From Anopheles merus (taxonomy: Eukaryota > Arthropoda > Insecta > Diptera > Culicidae), in the NCBI RefSeq assembly GCF_017562075.2, contig NC_054083.1, forward strand, positions 48,084,942 to 48,148,941: a DNA stretch of 64,000 bases, in the 5' to 3' direction. A program made the translations under genes and the position numbers. Position 1 is the first letter of the stretch; each line of letters starts with the position of its first letter. Positions 39,921-48,531 of this stretch are shown piece by piece. Under the pieces are notes generated by a model. The model was not told the origin of the DNA. It ran no database searches and saw only the letters and a list, made by a program, of their open reading frames with translations.

Positions 39921-42900
39921 TCATCAACAACAGCACCAACATCACCAACATCCCCAGCAGCATCCCAATGTGCATGGGCATCCTCACCACGGGCATCCTC
40001 ATGCCCAACAGCAACATACGCTTACGATGAACGGTAACAGTAATTCGTCCAACAGCAGTAGTAACGGCAGCAACAGCAACAACAGTACCAGTAATAATAA
40101 CACCAACAACAACAACAACAACAACAACAACACCAGCGTAAGCACCAGTGTCGGTAGTAATCAATTAGCCACCCTCGGCCACTCGAGTCAAGTGACGGCG
40201 TCGAACGGCACCGACCGGCCGAACGCTACGAACGGCGTACCTGCGGCTGCTCGCGATGCGAACATTAATCTTAACGGCAGCAGCGAGAATCATATATCAA
40301 TGATCGGTTCCACCGGTCAGGGCAGCAATCGTGCATCGAACGGCGGTGGCGGCGGCGATTCGAACGCGCCCAATGCCACGCTCTCGAATGGTGGGGGCAG
40401 CAACGGCGGGCAGGGTGGCGGCGGCGGCCAGAACCAGGGTACGACGGTTCATCATAATCGAATCTCGGTCAATGGTAACGGTGCAACATCGACACCGCCG
40501 CTGGTGCTTAGCTTGGGGCAGGTGCGTGTTTATTCTTTTCCGAAGGGAGTGTTAAGGACTTGAGGAACTTGACTATAATGAGCCTTTTCTTTCGCTGCTA
40601 TTCATTTCTAGAACCTTGGAGGACCGGGCAGCTTGCTGATACTGAACCAAGGCAACCAGCAGCAGTCGTACGTTTGTCAGCAGGCGCAGCACCAGAAAGC
40701 GAACGACGGCAAGGACCACGATGGGTCGATCAAGACGGAATCGTCCGCCGGTTCGGTGGCGAAGCAGGAAATGATGGACGCGTCATCTTCGCCCGTCCCT
40801 TCACTATCGCACCATCAGCAGCGACAGCCGTCCCAGCAGTCGAACAGCTCCCCGTCGTCGGCGACCGGCGGTAGCTCGGATAAGCAATCGTTCGATAGTC
40901 TGTTTGGCTATCAGGATCACACACCGATGGCCAGTCCGGTGCAAAGCATGGAAAGTAGTAGTGGCGGCGGTGGCGGTTCCGGTGGTCCCCCAACAACGCA
41001 CCACCACGACAATCTACCGTTCTTCAACGAAACGCTCGATTTGTCGCAGGAAGATATACAGAAGACGCTGAGCGCGAACATGCCGCTCGGGGGGCATGTC
41101 GCCGGCCACGACACAGCGCCGACCGATGACGCCATGAACGGGGAGATCAATCCGATGGACTTTATCGAGAACTGTGGCGATAATCACGGCACGGTCGATG
41201 ACGATGTGTTTGTGAATCTGGACGCGTTCGATATGCTGGTAGAGTTCCCCGAGCTGGAGCTGGATGCGAAGAGCGAGTTCCTGCGCTCGGATGACGGGAC
41301 GGACGACACTGCCGGTGGTGCGGGCGATCTCGCCGGTGACAGTGGCAGCGAGCTCGGCCAGTACAAGCATCAGGTACAGAGTGTGTCGCAGCAGCAGCAG
41401 CAGCAACAGTCATCGCAGCCGCTGCCGAACGCGTCCACCATAACGGACTTTAGCCCGGAGTGGGCGTACCCGGAGGGTGGCATCAAGGTGCTGGTGACCG
41501 GGCCGTGGAGTGCCAGCTCCGCCTATACAGTATTATTCGACTCGTTCCCGGTGCCGACCACGCTCGTGCAGGACGGTGTGCTGCGGTGCTACTGTCCGGC
41601 GCACGAGGTCGGCATCGTGACGCTGCAGGTCGCCTGTGATGGTTTTGTGATATCCAATGCGGTCAACTTTGAGTACAAATCTCCGCCAAAGTTCGAGACG
41701 AAGTGCGAGGGCAACGGGAACGATATGCTGTACAAGTTCAATCTGCTCAACCGGCTGGAGTCGATCGACGAGAAGCTGCAGATAAAGGTTGAGCCGGGCG
41801 AGCTGGTGAGTAGGGCGCTGGCTCTCGTGTGCCGGACGTTGTGGCAGGGAGTTAACCTTTCTTTGTGTTTTTGTTTGTTTCCTTAGCCGGAGGATACGCT
41901 CCTCTTCAAGCAGAATAACTTTGAGGATCGACTTGTGAACTACTGTGAAACGCTTACCGCTAAAATGTGGCGCTCTGTAACACCTGGTCCGTTCATCGAT
42001 AAACACCAGGGCATGACGCTGTTACATCTGGCGGCAGCTCTCGGATATGCCAAGCTGGTACGCACGATGCTTACCTGGAAGGCCGAGAACTCCAATGTCA
42101 TACTGGAGGCTGAAATCGATGCTCTCAGCCAGGACAAGGATGGTTACACGCCGCTGGTAAGTTCGGCTTCAAGCAACTCTCTCTTCCACGCGCAAACGTC
42201 CTCTGTTTCAACTCTCCCCTATCTCCTCAGACACTGGCCTGCGCCCGGGGCCACACCGAGACGGCGATCATACTGTACAAGTGGAACCAGAACGCGCTGA
42301 ACGTGCGCAACAACGCGCAGAAGGGCCCGGTCGAGGTGGCGCGCGACTACGGCCACGGTGAGCTGGCCCGCGAGCTCGAGCGGCAGGAGAAGGAGCGGCT
42401 CAGCCAGCAGCAGCGCACACCAACCAGTGCTTCCATTCCGACGCTTGCCTCCATCACGTCGTCGACGACGGCTTCTTCCGGCACGCATTCCTCCGCTTCC
42501 TCCGCTTCGCCAAACGCATTGCCAACCAGCTGCTCGAACCACTCTTCCAGCGCCTCCTCACCGTCGGCCTCGCCGGCCCAAGCGTCCCAGGATCTGCTCA
42601 GCAACCTGAACGAAAGCAATAGCAGCAGTAGCAATGGTAGCAACAGCAGCAGCAACAGTAGTACAGCTGACTGCAAAGCCCCCGATGGCAATAACAACCT
42701 GCAGTCGGGTGGTATGAGCAGTGATCTGCACTCGCTGACGAACGATGCATCCGGGACGATGCACAACTTCCTGAACCTGAACCAAATCTTCAGCTACGGC
42801 GAGGGCCTGCACGGGGCGAACAGCGATAGCTGCAGCAACGACAACTTCGGTCTGGTGGCGGCCTTCAATCCGTCCCTCTCGCCGACGGGTCTTTCGCCGT

Positions 42901-45900
42901 ACAGCGAGATGAAGGGCTCGTGCTCGTCGACCGGGTCGCAGGGCGGCGGTGGGCTACACTACGGGCTGGAGAACACCAACTCCAACCCGATGCTCTCCAA
43001 CGCACTGTCACCGAACTCGGACAGCAACCGCAGCCATGACGGTGTGTTCTTGCGTCCCGGTGCCGTCTACTCGAGGTATGTTTTTGAGTGCTGAAATGCT
43101 GGATCTTTCTTTGGTGCTAAACCTGCATTCTTCGCTTCAACTCCACAGTCAAAGCCCACCGGGTGCGCGGCTCTCCAAGCGCTCGTCGATCGACAGTGGC
43201 ATCAACATGGACAACCGTTCGGTGGCGCTCAGCCGCACCGGGAAAGCGTTCCGCGAGGCACAGCGCACAAACCGAATGGATCGCAGCATGTCGCTTCCGC
43301 TCGCATCTGGCGGCGGTGGTGGTGGTGGACAGCCCAGTGTCAAGAATCAACCCGGCACACCGTCCAGCACGGCCGGGGGCGATCGTGAGACGGACAGCTT
43401 CTCGCTATCTCTAAGCGAACGCACCACCGAGTCGCCGTCGCAGGTTTCGAGCAATGTTTCGTTGCTGTCGCCGTTGCGCAAGATGGACTTTGCACTGTGT
43501 AAGTAGGGGCACGTTTGAAGTTTTGATTCTGTCTTTGAAAAAAACCATTATGTGAATCCAATGATCAGGATCGTACCCACCGTGATCATCTTATACTACG
43601 GGATGGGGTACGAAGGAGAACCGCTCTATTTCATTTAAACGCTGTGCATTTTACAACTCTTTTAACTTGTTTATAATCCAATCTGTTACATGACTGACAC
43701 TACACGCGACTACGCGTACTTATCTAGCTCTCTTGTTGAAAGTTCACAACATAAAACACATCACTAGCTAGTATAGGATGGCTTTCTTGCATCTGCTATT
43801 TTCACCTTCTTGCCAGTTTATCGATTTGCTTATCAGTTTTTGTTGTCTGAACACCGTACCAGGTGTGATTTTTCGTCATTATTTAAATTTCAATTCTAAC
43901 CCTGGCGTATACGTTTTCAATCGGTAGTAATACATTGTAGTATTTAGACCTTTCTTTGGGTTCAAATTTGTCACGCTTTTTCGGGAATGGCATATCGATT
44001 TTTACTTCCATTTAGTAGTAGAATTTTTCCCACTAATATAGGTTGCAGATTGGTTATCAGCCATGACATGGCAATCCTGCACAACCAATTGTGTCAACAG
44101 GATTACTTACTCGCTTTATTTAACCTGTTGATGCGATCTGATCGCGCTCAAGTTCTTTCTTACATTTGCGTACAAATCTGCTCTTCGTTTGTCGTGTTTT
44201 CTTTATCGCAATTCTTTGTTCTTTTCTTTTCCTTTTCTTCCAAATTCTTATTTTGCATTCGTCCGTACTTACGTACTTCCTGCCAATTTATTACTACTAC
44301 TGTACACACGGTGCACACACCACTGTGCCGCGTGTTTCGATTGCACAGGTGAGGTTTCGGCTACGGAAACCAGCCCGATGTGCGAAGACGCCGACTCGTT
44401 GCAGGAGGACGACTGTCACCATCAGCTGCCTGACAGTATGGATATGGGTCCGGGGACGAGTGGGAACGGTGCCGGTGCCGTGACGAATGCCGTAGGTCAG
44501 TTCCACCACCACTGCCAGTCGCCGTTCAGTCGGGGATTTGTTTCTTTAGGCGTTCTGTTTTATACGTTTGTGGGTTTGTTTGTTTGTTTGTTTGTTTGTT
44601 AGTTGTGTTTAGTTATCCTACTCCCCGTTCCTCTCTCTCACTCTCTCTTGTCCCTTCAGGAATAGATGGTTTAGTTTGGTCGTTGTTTAGTTTTAGTTTT
44701 TCCTCTATGTCCCTTTTACCTGTCCTACTCTAGTTTTCTCTTTCTTCATGTATCTTTTCTTTCACTATCTCTCGGTGTGCGCGCGTGTGTATTAGATGTT
44801 TTTGTTGTTTATATTTAGTTGGTTTTTTTGTTGTGTTTTAGAAGAGATTTTTAATGTGTTTTTAGCTATCTTCTTGGTGTCTTAATATGTGTTTAGTTTT
44901 TCCTGTACATCTCAAAGTGCTGTCTAAGGATATCTTTCGATTCTCAAAACTAAACAACCTGCACTTTTGTTTCACCTTATATTAAATTATTATTTGAACT
45001 GTAAAAACGTTTGATAGGATATTGTGTCTGAAGCATTCACAAGACAATAACTCTAAACGGTAACACCTCATTGCTCAATGTGATAAAATCTGATACTTGA
45101 TTCGCACTTCAAAAAGACACTACAACCAACACAACACCGTACATGCAAAGGTATTTGTACAAATAATAACCCTTTTTTTCGCATTACACCAGGTAAGTTG
45201 TTTTGCACCGTTGCTTGGTTTTGTTTTGCACTTTATGATATCGCTTTTGCTTGTGCTTCGTAGTGGAATGTTGTGTCGTGATGTGATGTTAGATCTACTG
45301 AACTACTTAACGGCTTCGAAACATTGGAACATCATCACTGATTAGCTTCTGTTGTGCCCTTCCCTTATTTCACAGGGGATTCCGATGCAAAGGTGCTTAC
45401 ACTTGCCGAACAGATCATAGCCGCAATGCCAGAGCGTATCAAGGTTAGTATGAAGTCTCTAGGCGTGAAGCATGCTTCTAATGTTTGTTGTGCCTTATAG
45501 AACGAATCGGAAGAAACCATGTACCTTGGCAGTCCGCTGCCGGACTCCCTGAACGAGGATACGGCCGGTATGGGCATACTGAACGACACCTTCATGGAAC
45601 CGTTGCTCGATTCGCTCCCTTCGTCGCAGTTCGATCAGGAGTTTAATTTCGAGTTCAGTGATCATAACTACCGGTAAGGCTTTACAAAACCTTCGAGGCA
45701 GCTTTGGACGTTTGTTAACGGTTTTGTTGTGTATTCATTGCCACAGCTACCATGACGTTGGTACACCCTGCTCAAGCCTCAGCCCGGCATCGTCCGGTCC
45801 GCTACAGTCTCCTGCCAGCTATTCGATCCCGCAAGACCATCCCGTCGGCTCGCCGAGTCCGCCTCCAACTACGCAGGATTTCACCGAGTTTCTCCAATCA

Positions 45901-47075
45901 TCGAACGCAACTGTACGGCCGTTTGAAGCCGATTTCTCTAACCTAAAGCTAAATGGTGAGACACACTTTGTAAACCATAAAAAAATTGAACAAATACTCA
46001 ACGAACTTTCTCCCACACTACTACAGATCGTGAGCAGCGTGAGCTGTACGAGGCGGCCAAATGCATCCAGAAGGCGTACCGATCGTACAAGGGACGCAAG
46101 AGCCGCATGGAGGAGCAGGACAAGGAGCGTACGGCGGCCGTCGTGATACAGAACTACTACCGGCGGTACAAGCAGTACGCGTACTACCGGCAGATGACGC
46201 AGGCCGCCCTCGTCATCCAGAACGGCTACCGGTCGTACTGTGAGAACAAGCGGTTCAAAAAGTCGCAAACCGCCCAGCAGCAGCAGCAGCCGGTGACGAG
46301 CAGCGAGGAGGACAAGGCGTCCGCCCAGTGTCTCGAGACGTACTACCAGAACTTCCGCAACGAGCAGAAGCAGCAACAATCGCCTCAGCAGCAACAGCAG
46401 AACAATCAGCCAGGTGGTTCCGGCTCGAAGGAACCGAGTCCGTCGGGTCCCCTGAAGTGAGTGGTTTGAGTGGAGACAGTGAGCGAGCAGTGGCAGTAAC
46501 TCCGGCAATACTGATACGTTTTTCATTCATTTCCTCTAGACGAACTTATTCGCAACGAACACAAAATCAGGCCGCTAGGAAGATACAGCAGTTTATGAGA
46601 CAATCGAAAAACAAGTAAGTAACACACGGCATGCGTTTTAACGATGCAGTGAGGAGTGTTTTACATGAGCGGACTATTCATACTAACCGTCAAATCACTC
46701 TAATCCATACGCTTACCTTCAGTACTTGGGATGAGCAAATGACTAACTTGGTGAGATATTCATCCTACTGTCATACGTTTTGATTCAATTAAATGTTTAT
46801 TTTATTGCGTATCGTTTTTCATACCGAAAAGCAATACTTTAAACAATCCCCCACCCCTTTTTATTTTCAATTCATTGTCCTCACATTGTAAAAGGTTCAT
46901 TTGTAGCGGTTGAAATGACTCACATATCTCTCCTCGCTTCTCATCTCCATCCAGGCTACAGAGAGAACGAGCCGAAAAAGAGAGGCTGGTCCACCTACGC
47001 AGGGTGGAGTACCTCCAAAGCTTGCAGTGTCACGAACAGCCCGAGGCTCCACCACCTACCAGCGCTCCAAGGTGA
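16736..47075 (+). CDS. CAMTA: CAMTA calmodulin-binding transcription activator (16 visible coding exons, 5' end missing)
   Basis: Joined exons: 16736-16827, 34528-34595, 38694-39046, 39136-39422, 39520-40521, 40612-41805, 41887-42156, 42231-43075, 43149-43498, 44349-44495, 45376-45443, 45501-45673, 45747-45955, 46027-46456, 46540-46614, 46955-47075. All junctions are GT-AG and keep one frame, giving 5,684 coding bases. In order (residues counted from the first visible codon): CG-1 DNA-binding domain about 20-171; Gln/His/Asn/Ser/Gly-rich linker; acidic region about 735-825; TIG/IPT fold about 878-961; ankyrin repeats about 1041-1140; Ser-rich region; IQ motifs about 1696-1850. CAMTA proteins are nuclear, sequence-specific activators tuned by Ca2+/calmodulin; the fly orthologue acts in photoreceptors to help deactivate rhodopsin signalling. 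The visible length is close to that of insect orthologues. The N terminus is absent because the first exon seen starts in phase 1. Confidence 0.97.
18020..18040 (+). promoter_or_regulatory. Candidate recursive splice site
   Basis: TTCTTAG is directly followed by GTAAGA at 18032, so an acceptor and a donor abut with no exon between them, as at splice ratchet points in long fly introns. The pyrimidine tract is weak, so confidence is low. Confidence 0.2.
19169..19191. repeat. (GT)n microsatellite
   Basis: About eleven GT units inside the large CAMTA intron. Confidence 0.9.
20118..20210. repeat. (GT)n microsatellite, 93 bp
   Basis: GT dinucleotide array with a single TT interruption at 20172-20173. 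Long GT/CA tracts can form Z-DNA and can affect splicing; here it lies in the middle of the large intron. Confidence 0.97.
21408..21504. repeat. 36-bp direct duplication, period 61
   Basis: Positions 21408-21443 and 21469-21504 are identical over 36 bp; each copy contains ACCACCGGTAC followed by AGTTAATTTCGCACTTGA. A 25-bp spacer separates the copies. It lies in intronic DNA with no coding frame. Confidence 0.92.
23861..23956. repeat. (GT)n microsatellite, about 95 bp
   Basis: GT array with two early interruptions (GAG, GGG), then a long perfect tract. Cys-Val and Thr-His open frames across it on the two strands are artefacts. Confidence 0.97.
25646..25661. repeat. Poly(C) run of 16
   Basis: Homopolymer of 16 C. 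Its complement is a G run able to form quadruplexes, and its exact length may be unreliable in the assembly. Confidence 0.9.
29651..29671. repeat. Perfect 8-bp inverted repeat
   Basis: GGGCGCAT and ATGCGCCC are separated by GCAAT, so they can form a hairpin or serve as a palindromic protein site. It sits next to an AT-rich stretch with TGATAATTA words. No function can be assigned. Confidence 0.6.
33626..33631 (+). promoter_or_regulatory. Strong donor-like site after CpG-rich block
   Basis: GTAAGC follows a pyrimidine-rich TTTTCCCTGGTGCTAG, so the site could be a recursive splice point or the donor of an alternative 5' exon. An ATG at 33559 reads 22 codons to this donor and ends in phase 1, which does not fit the phase-0 acceptor at 34528. 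Any such exon would therefore be non-coding or go elsewhere. Confidence 0.22.
33965..33981. repeat. Poly(G) run of 17
   Basis: Homopolymer of 17 G on the + strand, about 550 bp before the second CG-1 exon. It has quadruplex potential and uncertain exact length. Confidence 0.9.
34528..34595 (+). CDS. CAMTA: CAMTA exon B: CG-1 domain
   Basis: This 68-nt exon reads EIAAILISFDKHSEWQSKEV and then KTR, the second block of the CG-1 domain. The acceptor is TTTGCAG and the donor GTACGT, with the last Arg codon split (phase 2 out). The frame joins exactly to RPKSGS in the next exon. Confidence 0.97.
34596..38693 (+). other. CAMTA 4.1-kb intron
   Basis: It contains GT tracts at 35441-35461, near 36800-36818 and at 38387-38407, and an AT-rich block near 36000-36360. 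No reading frame in it has recognisable motifs. The acceptor is TTTTGCTGCAG. Confidence 0.9.
35441..35461. repeat. (GT)n microsatellite
   Basis: About ten GT units inside the 4.1-kb CAMTA intron. Confidence 0.85.
38694..39046 (+). CDS. CAMTA: CAMTA exon C: core and end of CG-1 domain
   Basis: It completes CG-1 with the near-invariant blocks LLYSRKKVRYRRDGYCWKKR, DGKTTREDHMKLKVQG and ECIYGCYVHS, then PTFHRRCYWLLQNPDIVLVH and LWGDKKEWTKEEL. The basic cluster RKKVRYRRDGYCWKKRKDGK is the expected DNA-contact and nuclear-localisation region. The exon leaves in phase 1 through GTAAGT. Third codon positions are strongly GC-rich, unlike the flanking intron. Confidence 0.98.
39071..39091. repeat. Poly(G) run of 21 in a short CAMTA intron
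   Basis: The 89-nt intron 39047-39135 carries 21 consecutive G starting 24 nt after the donor. Intronic G runs near donors are known splicing enhancers, and this one could form a quadruplex in the pre-mRNA. The length is likely polymorphic or imprecise. Confidence 0.95.
39136..39422 (+). CDS. CAMTA: CAMTA exon D: linker after CG-1
   Basis: It starts FFSEDEPDTANEIEISTAE and contains a Cys-rich segment LECGCPDANCADGKSCSHP. The five Cys and one His are spaced like a small metal-binding knuckle, though I cannot name a domain. Entry is in phase 1, exit in phase 0 through GTAGGT. Confidence 0.94.
39520..40521 (+). CDS. CAMTA: CAMTA exon E: MYPRW block and Gln/His/Asn/Ser-rich linker
   Basis: A 334-codon exon in phase 0 at both ends. 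It opens with MYPRWLDNRRMATG, then a Gln run coded mainly by CAG (39568-39590), a longer Gln tract (about 39885-39920) running into Gln/His, and an Asn/Ser-rich tract coded by AAC/AGC (about 40030-40140), followed by Gly-rich sequence. It is predicted to be disordered. The CAG arrays are candidates for length polymorphism. The ATG at its first base is internal, not the gene start. Confidence 0.95.
40612..41805 (+). CDS. CAMTA: CAMTA exon F: acidic activation region and TIG domain
   Basis: A 398-codon exon in phase 0 at both ends. The first half is Ser/Gln-rich. The acidic part includes NLPFFNETLDLSQEDIQKTL, INPMDFIENC and VFVNLDAFDMLVEFPELELD, which look like the CAMTA transactivation region (inference). 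At 41440-41691 lies a TIG/IPT domain starting ITDFSPEWAYPEGGIKVLV, with GPWS and LRCYCPAH following, an Ig-like fold used for DNA contact or dimerisation. The donor is GTGAGT. Confidence 0.96.
41887..42156 (+). CDS. CAMTA: CAMTA exon G: first ankyrin repeat
   Basis: 90 codons in phase 0 at both ends. It starts PEDTLLFKQNNFEDRLVNYC and contains the ankyrin motif GMTLLHLAAALGYAKLVRTM. It ends at DKDGYTPL, the start of the second repeat, which is completed across the 74-nt intron. Confidence 0.97.
42231..43075 (+). CDS. CAMTA: CAMTA exon H: ankyrin repeats 2-3 and Ser-rich region
   Basis: It begins TLACARGHTETAIILYKW, completing ankyrin repeat 2, then NVRNNAQKGPVEVARDYGHG (repeat 3). A long low-complexity Ser/Asn-rich segment follows, then MHNFLNLNQIFSYGEGLHG, and a segment ending GAVYSR. 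It leaves in phase 2 through GTATGT. Confidence 0.96.
43149..43498 (+). CDS. CAMTA: CAMTA exon I: RSSIDSG block
   Basis: It reads QSPPGARLSKRSSIDSGINM, later MDRSMSLPLASGGGGGGG, and ends RKMDFALC. It is rich in Ser/Thr followed by Pro or preceded by Arg, plausible phosphorylation territory. It leaves in phase 1 through GTAAGT. If the following intron were retained, the protein would stop two codons later (TAG at 43504). Confidence 0.94.
43499..44348 (+). other. CAMTA 850-nt intron
   Basis: AT-rich intron with no recognisable coding sequence. It ends CGATTGCACAG, a modest acceptor without a long pyrimidine tract immediately before it, although T-rich DNA lies at 44200-44260. Confidence 0.85.
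44349..44495 (+). CDS. CAMTA: CAMTA exon J: acidic, frame-neutral exon
   Basis: 147 nt, phase 1 in and phase 1 out, so skipping it keeps the frame. It encodes EVSATETSPMCEDADSLQED and then DCHHQLPDSMDMGPG, an acidic stretch. The first bases after the acceptor are GTGAGG, a donor-like word, and the exon donor itself is GTCAGT, a weaker variant. These properties suggest alternative use. Confidence 0.85.
44574..44600. repeat. (TTTG)n microsatellite
   Basis: About six TTTG units just downstream of exon J. The GU-rich transcript could bind CELF/Bruno-type splicing factors (inference). Confidence 0.9.
45186..45198 (+). promoter_or_regulatory. Candidate recursive splice site (zero-length exon)
   Basis: CCCTTTTTTTCGCATTACAC is followed by CAG and at once by GTAAGTTG, so the AG ends at 45192 and the GT starts at 45193. 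This matches the ratchet-point form of pyrimidine tract, CAG, GTAAGT known from long Drosophila introns. The intron here is short (880 nt), which is unusual for such sites. Confidence 0.4.
45376..45443 (+). CDS. CAMTA: CAMTA exon K
   Basis: 68 nt, phase 1 in and phase 0 out. It encodes GDSDAKVLTLAEQIIAAMPE and then RIK, an amphipathic helix-like segment typical of the region before the IQ motifs. The donor is GTTAGT and the next intron is only 57 nt. Confidence 0.95.
45501..45673 (+). CDS. CAMTA: CAMTA exon L
   Basis: It encodes NESEETMYLGSPLPDSLNED, then NDTFMEPLLDSLPSSQFDQE and FNFEFSDHNYR. It is acidic, with hydrophobic residues in the pattern of an activation motif (inference). It leaves in phase 2, and the split Arg codon is completed in exon M. 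Confidence 0.95.
45747..45955 (+). CDS. CAMTA: CAMTA exon M
   Basis: It encodes a Ser/Pro-rich stretch (SSLSPASSGPLQSPASYSIP) and ends FTEFLQSSNATVRPFEADF followed by SNLKLN. It leaves in phase 1 through GTGAGA. Confidence 0.95.
46027..46456 (+). CDS. CAMTA: CAMTA exon N: three IQ motifs
   Basis: Three consecutive IQ-type calmodulin-binding motifs: AAKCIQKAYRSYKGRK (46053 on), AAVVIQNYYRRYKQY (46134 on) and AALVIQNGYRSYCENKRFKK (about 46203 on). A Gln-rich, disordered tail follows, ending GSKEPSPSGPL. It leaves in phase 2 through GTGAGT. In CAMTA proteins this region binds calmodulin and is needed for activity in flies. Confidence 0.98.
46540..46614 (+). CDS. CAMTA: CAMTA exon O: last IQ-like motif
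   Basis: It encodes RTYSQRTQNQAARKIQQFMR and then QSKN, a further IQ-like motif. It leaves in phase 2 through a strong GTAAGT. Reading through the donor gives Lys then TAA (46616-46618), so intron retention would end the protein right after this motif. Confidence 0.95.
46723..46750 (+). CDS. CAMTA: Putative 28-nt alternative CAMTA microexon
   Basis: A perfect TACTAAC branch-point word at 46681-46687 lies about 36 nt before the acceptor CTTACCTTCAG, and 28 nt later comes a good donor GTGAGA. Joined to exon O it reads NTWDEQMTNL without a stop and leaves in phase 0, which shifts the terminal exon into a different open frame. I infer an alternative cassette; expression is unproven. Confidence 0.5.
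46955..47075 (+). CDS. CAMTA: CAMTA terminal coding exon
   Basis: After acceptor CTCCATCCAG, splicing from exon O gives Lys and then LQRERAEKERLVHLRRVEYL followed by QSLQCHEQPEAPPPTSAPR, stopping at TGA 47073-47075. The charged, heptad-like LQRERAEKER stretch continues the helix of the preceding IQ motif, which is why I chose this frame. With the microexon included, the frame would read ATERTSRKREAGPP and stop at 47078-47080. The third frame is also open, to 47175. Confidence 0.8.
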
Positions 47076-48156
47076 ACTGAAACAGGACGCGAGCGCACGG
47101 ATGGCGCTACCCACACGGAACACTGTTCACGCTCGCCCGAATGCAGCCAGTTTGATGGAAACTCATCGAAGCTAGGCGTAGGCGTGTAAGAAAGGAAAAT
47201 TGTTGTCGAATTTATTGCGTTACTTTTTACAACGATTTGTTTTGTCAGGACACTTGTTCACGTTTTTTTTAAATTATTTAATCGATTTTGGGTTCTCACA
47301 CACACAGATACACACACCCGTTGACGTTGACGCATGTAGTGAGTGTTAATTTGTTTCTGTTGTTTTGTTACTTGTAGTAAGTTAAGCAAAGTTACGTTTT
47401 AAAAAATTAAAAAAGGCAAAACCGTCCCAACGTTGCGTTATGTTGCGTTACCATTGTTTCAAGTGGCGTTACCCGGTGTGGTTGAAATGTTTCACAGCAA
47501 GCGCTGTGCGGTGCGGTGAAATGTTTCTGAAACCGATAAGCTAGATGTCGCTAGTATTGTGTTGAGAGATTTCGGTGGGGAATCTTTTGAACGAGCAACT
47601 CGTTTAGAATAACAATGAGGCGGCAGCAGCATTGTGAAAAAAGAAAAAAAATGCAACTAAAGCGTGTTGATGATGGGAGACGTTTAATCTGATACCTGAA
47701 CTTTTAGTAGAAAATCTAGTCTAAATAACGTTCTCGCACACCACCTGGTGCTGGTGGTTGGGAAAACAACACACACACACACATTGAGAGAGAAATGGGG
47801 ACAGAAAGTAGAACAAAAAGCAAAACAAAACACTGAGAAAAATGTGATTTAAGCTCTTTTTTAAAACACGTGTAAAATGTTCGCCTATCTCGCGAGCGAC
47901 TGTTATTAGAATCAGCCGAGACAGTGTTTGCCATAGTACAGCTGTACAGCCAGAGATAGACTTATTTTCCCGTGATAGGAATGCGATGCGGTTGGGAGAG
48001 AGAGACGAGTTAGACGGAGAAGTTTAGAAATGTTTGAACCCGACACTGAACGGTACGAAATAGTGCTAGAAATAATTATTTATAGCAAAAAAAAAAAACA
48101 CTAGTGACTGGCCATCCTCTCGGTCGAATACGGTAATGTAGGCAGTGGTAAGGTAC

Positions 48157-48164
48157 TGTAAATA
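48157..48164 (+). promoter_or_regulatory. Pumilio-type element TGTAAATA
   Basis: Exact match to TGTANATA in the presumed 3' UTR. An isolated octamer is weak evidence of function. Confidence 0.3.
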
Positions 48165-48523
48165 GGAAAGGAGAGAAGCGTAGTTTGCAAAGCAAAACCG
48201 AGTGATTAGGTTTGCGCGTTTGACCAGTTGGGCGTAATTGTACAGCAGATTGTAGAGCAGTTGTTACTGGTTCATTGTTTTATTTAACTGATGAAAATCA
48301 ACTTTTTTACACTACTAGAGCAAAGCGTAGCGGTTGTTGAGGCGTAGAACAAACAGAAACTGAATCAACATCTATTTATTATATCTTTCGAGATCGAGAA
48401 ACCTAAACTTACACGCTATAGAAAGGAGCGAATAAGCTGCTAAACTAGGGTCTAAGCTAGCTCTTTTCTCTTTCTAAGGCAAAAAAAAAAACGGACGAGT
48501 AGACGAGTAACCTGACGGGCTGA

Positions 48524-48531
48524 TGTATATA
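48524..48531 (+). promoter_or_regulatory. Pumilio-type element TGTATATA
   Basis: Exact match to the optimal Pumilio octamer, about 1.45 kb after the CAMTA stop codon and 360 nt from another match. Confidence 0.35.

Larger units (their letters stand above)
44496..45375 (+). other. CAMTA 880-nt intron, T-rich, with (TTTG)n
   Basis: Pyrimidine- and T-rich intron with a TTTG repeat at 44574-44600 and a juxtaposed acceptor/donor at 45192/45193. No coding sequence is recognisable. Confidence 0.85.

Noticed and set aside
46915..47175. Longest frame across the terminal exon (starting MTHISLLASH)
   Set aside because: It requires phase-1 entry, which no observed donor provides, and its start lies in the intron. 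It remains possible only with an unseen exon.
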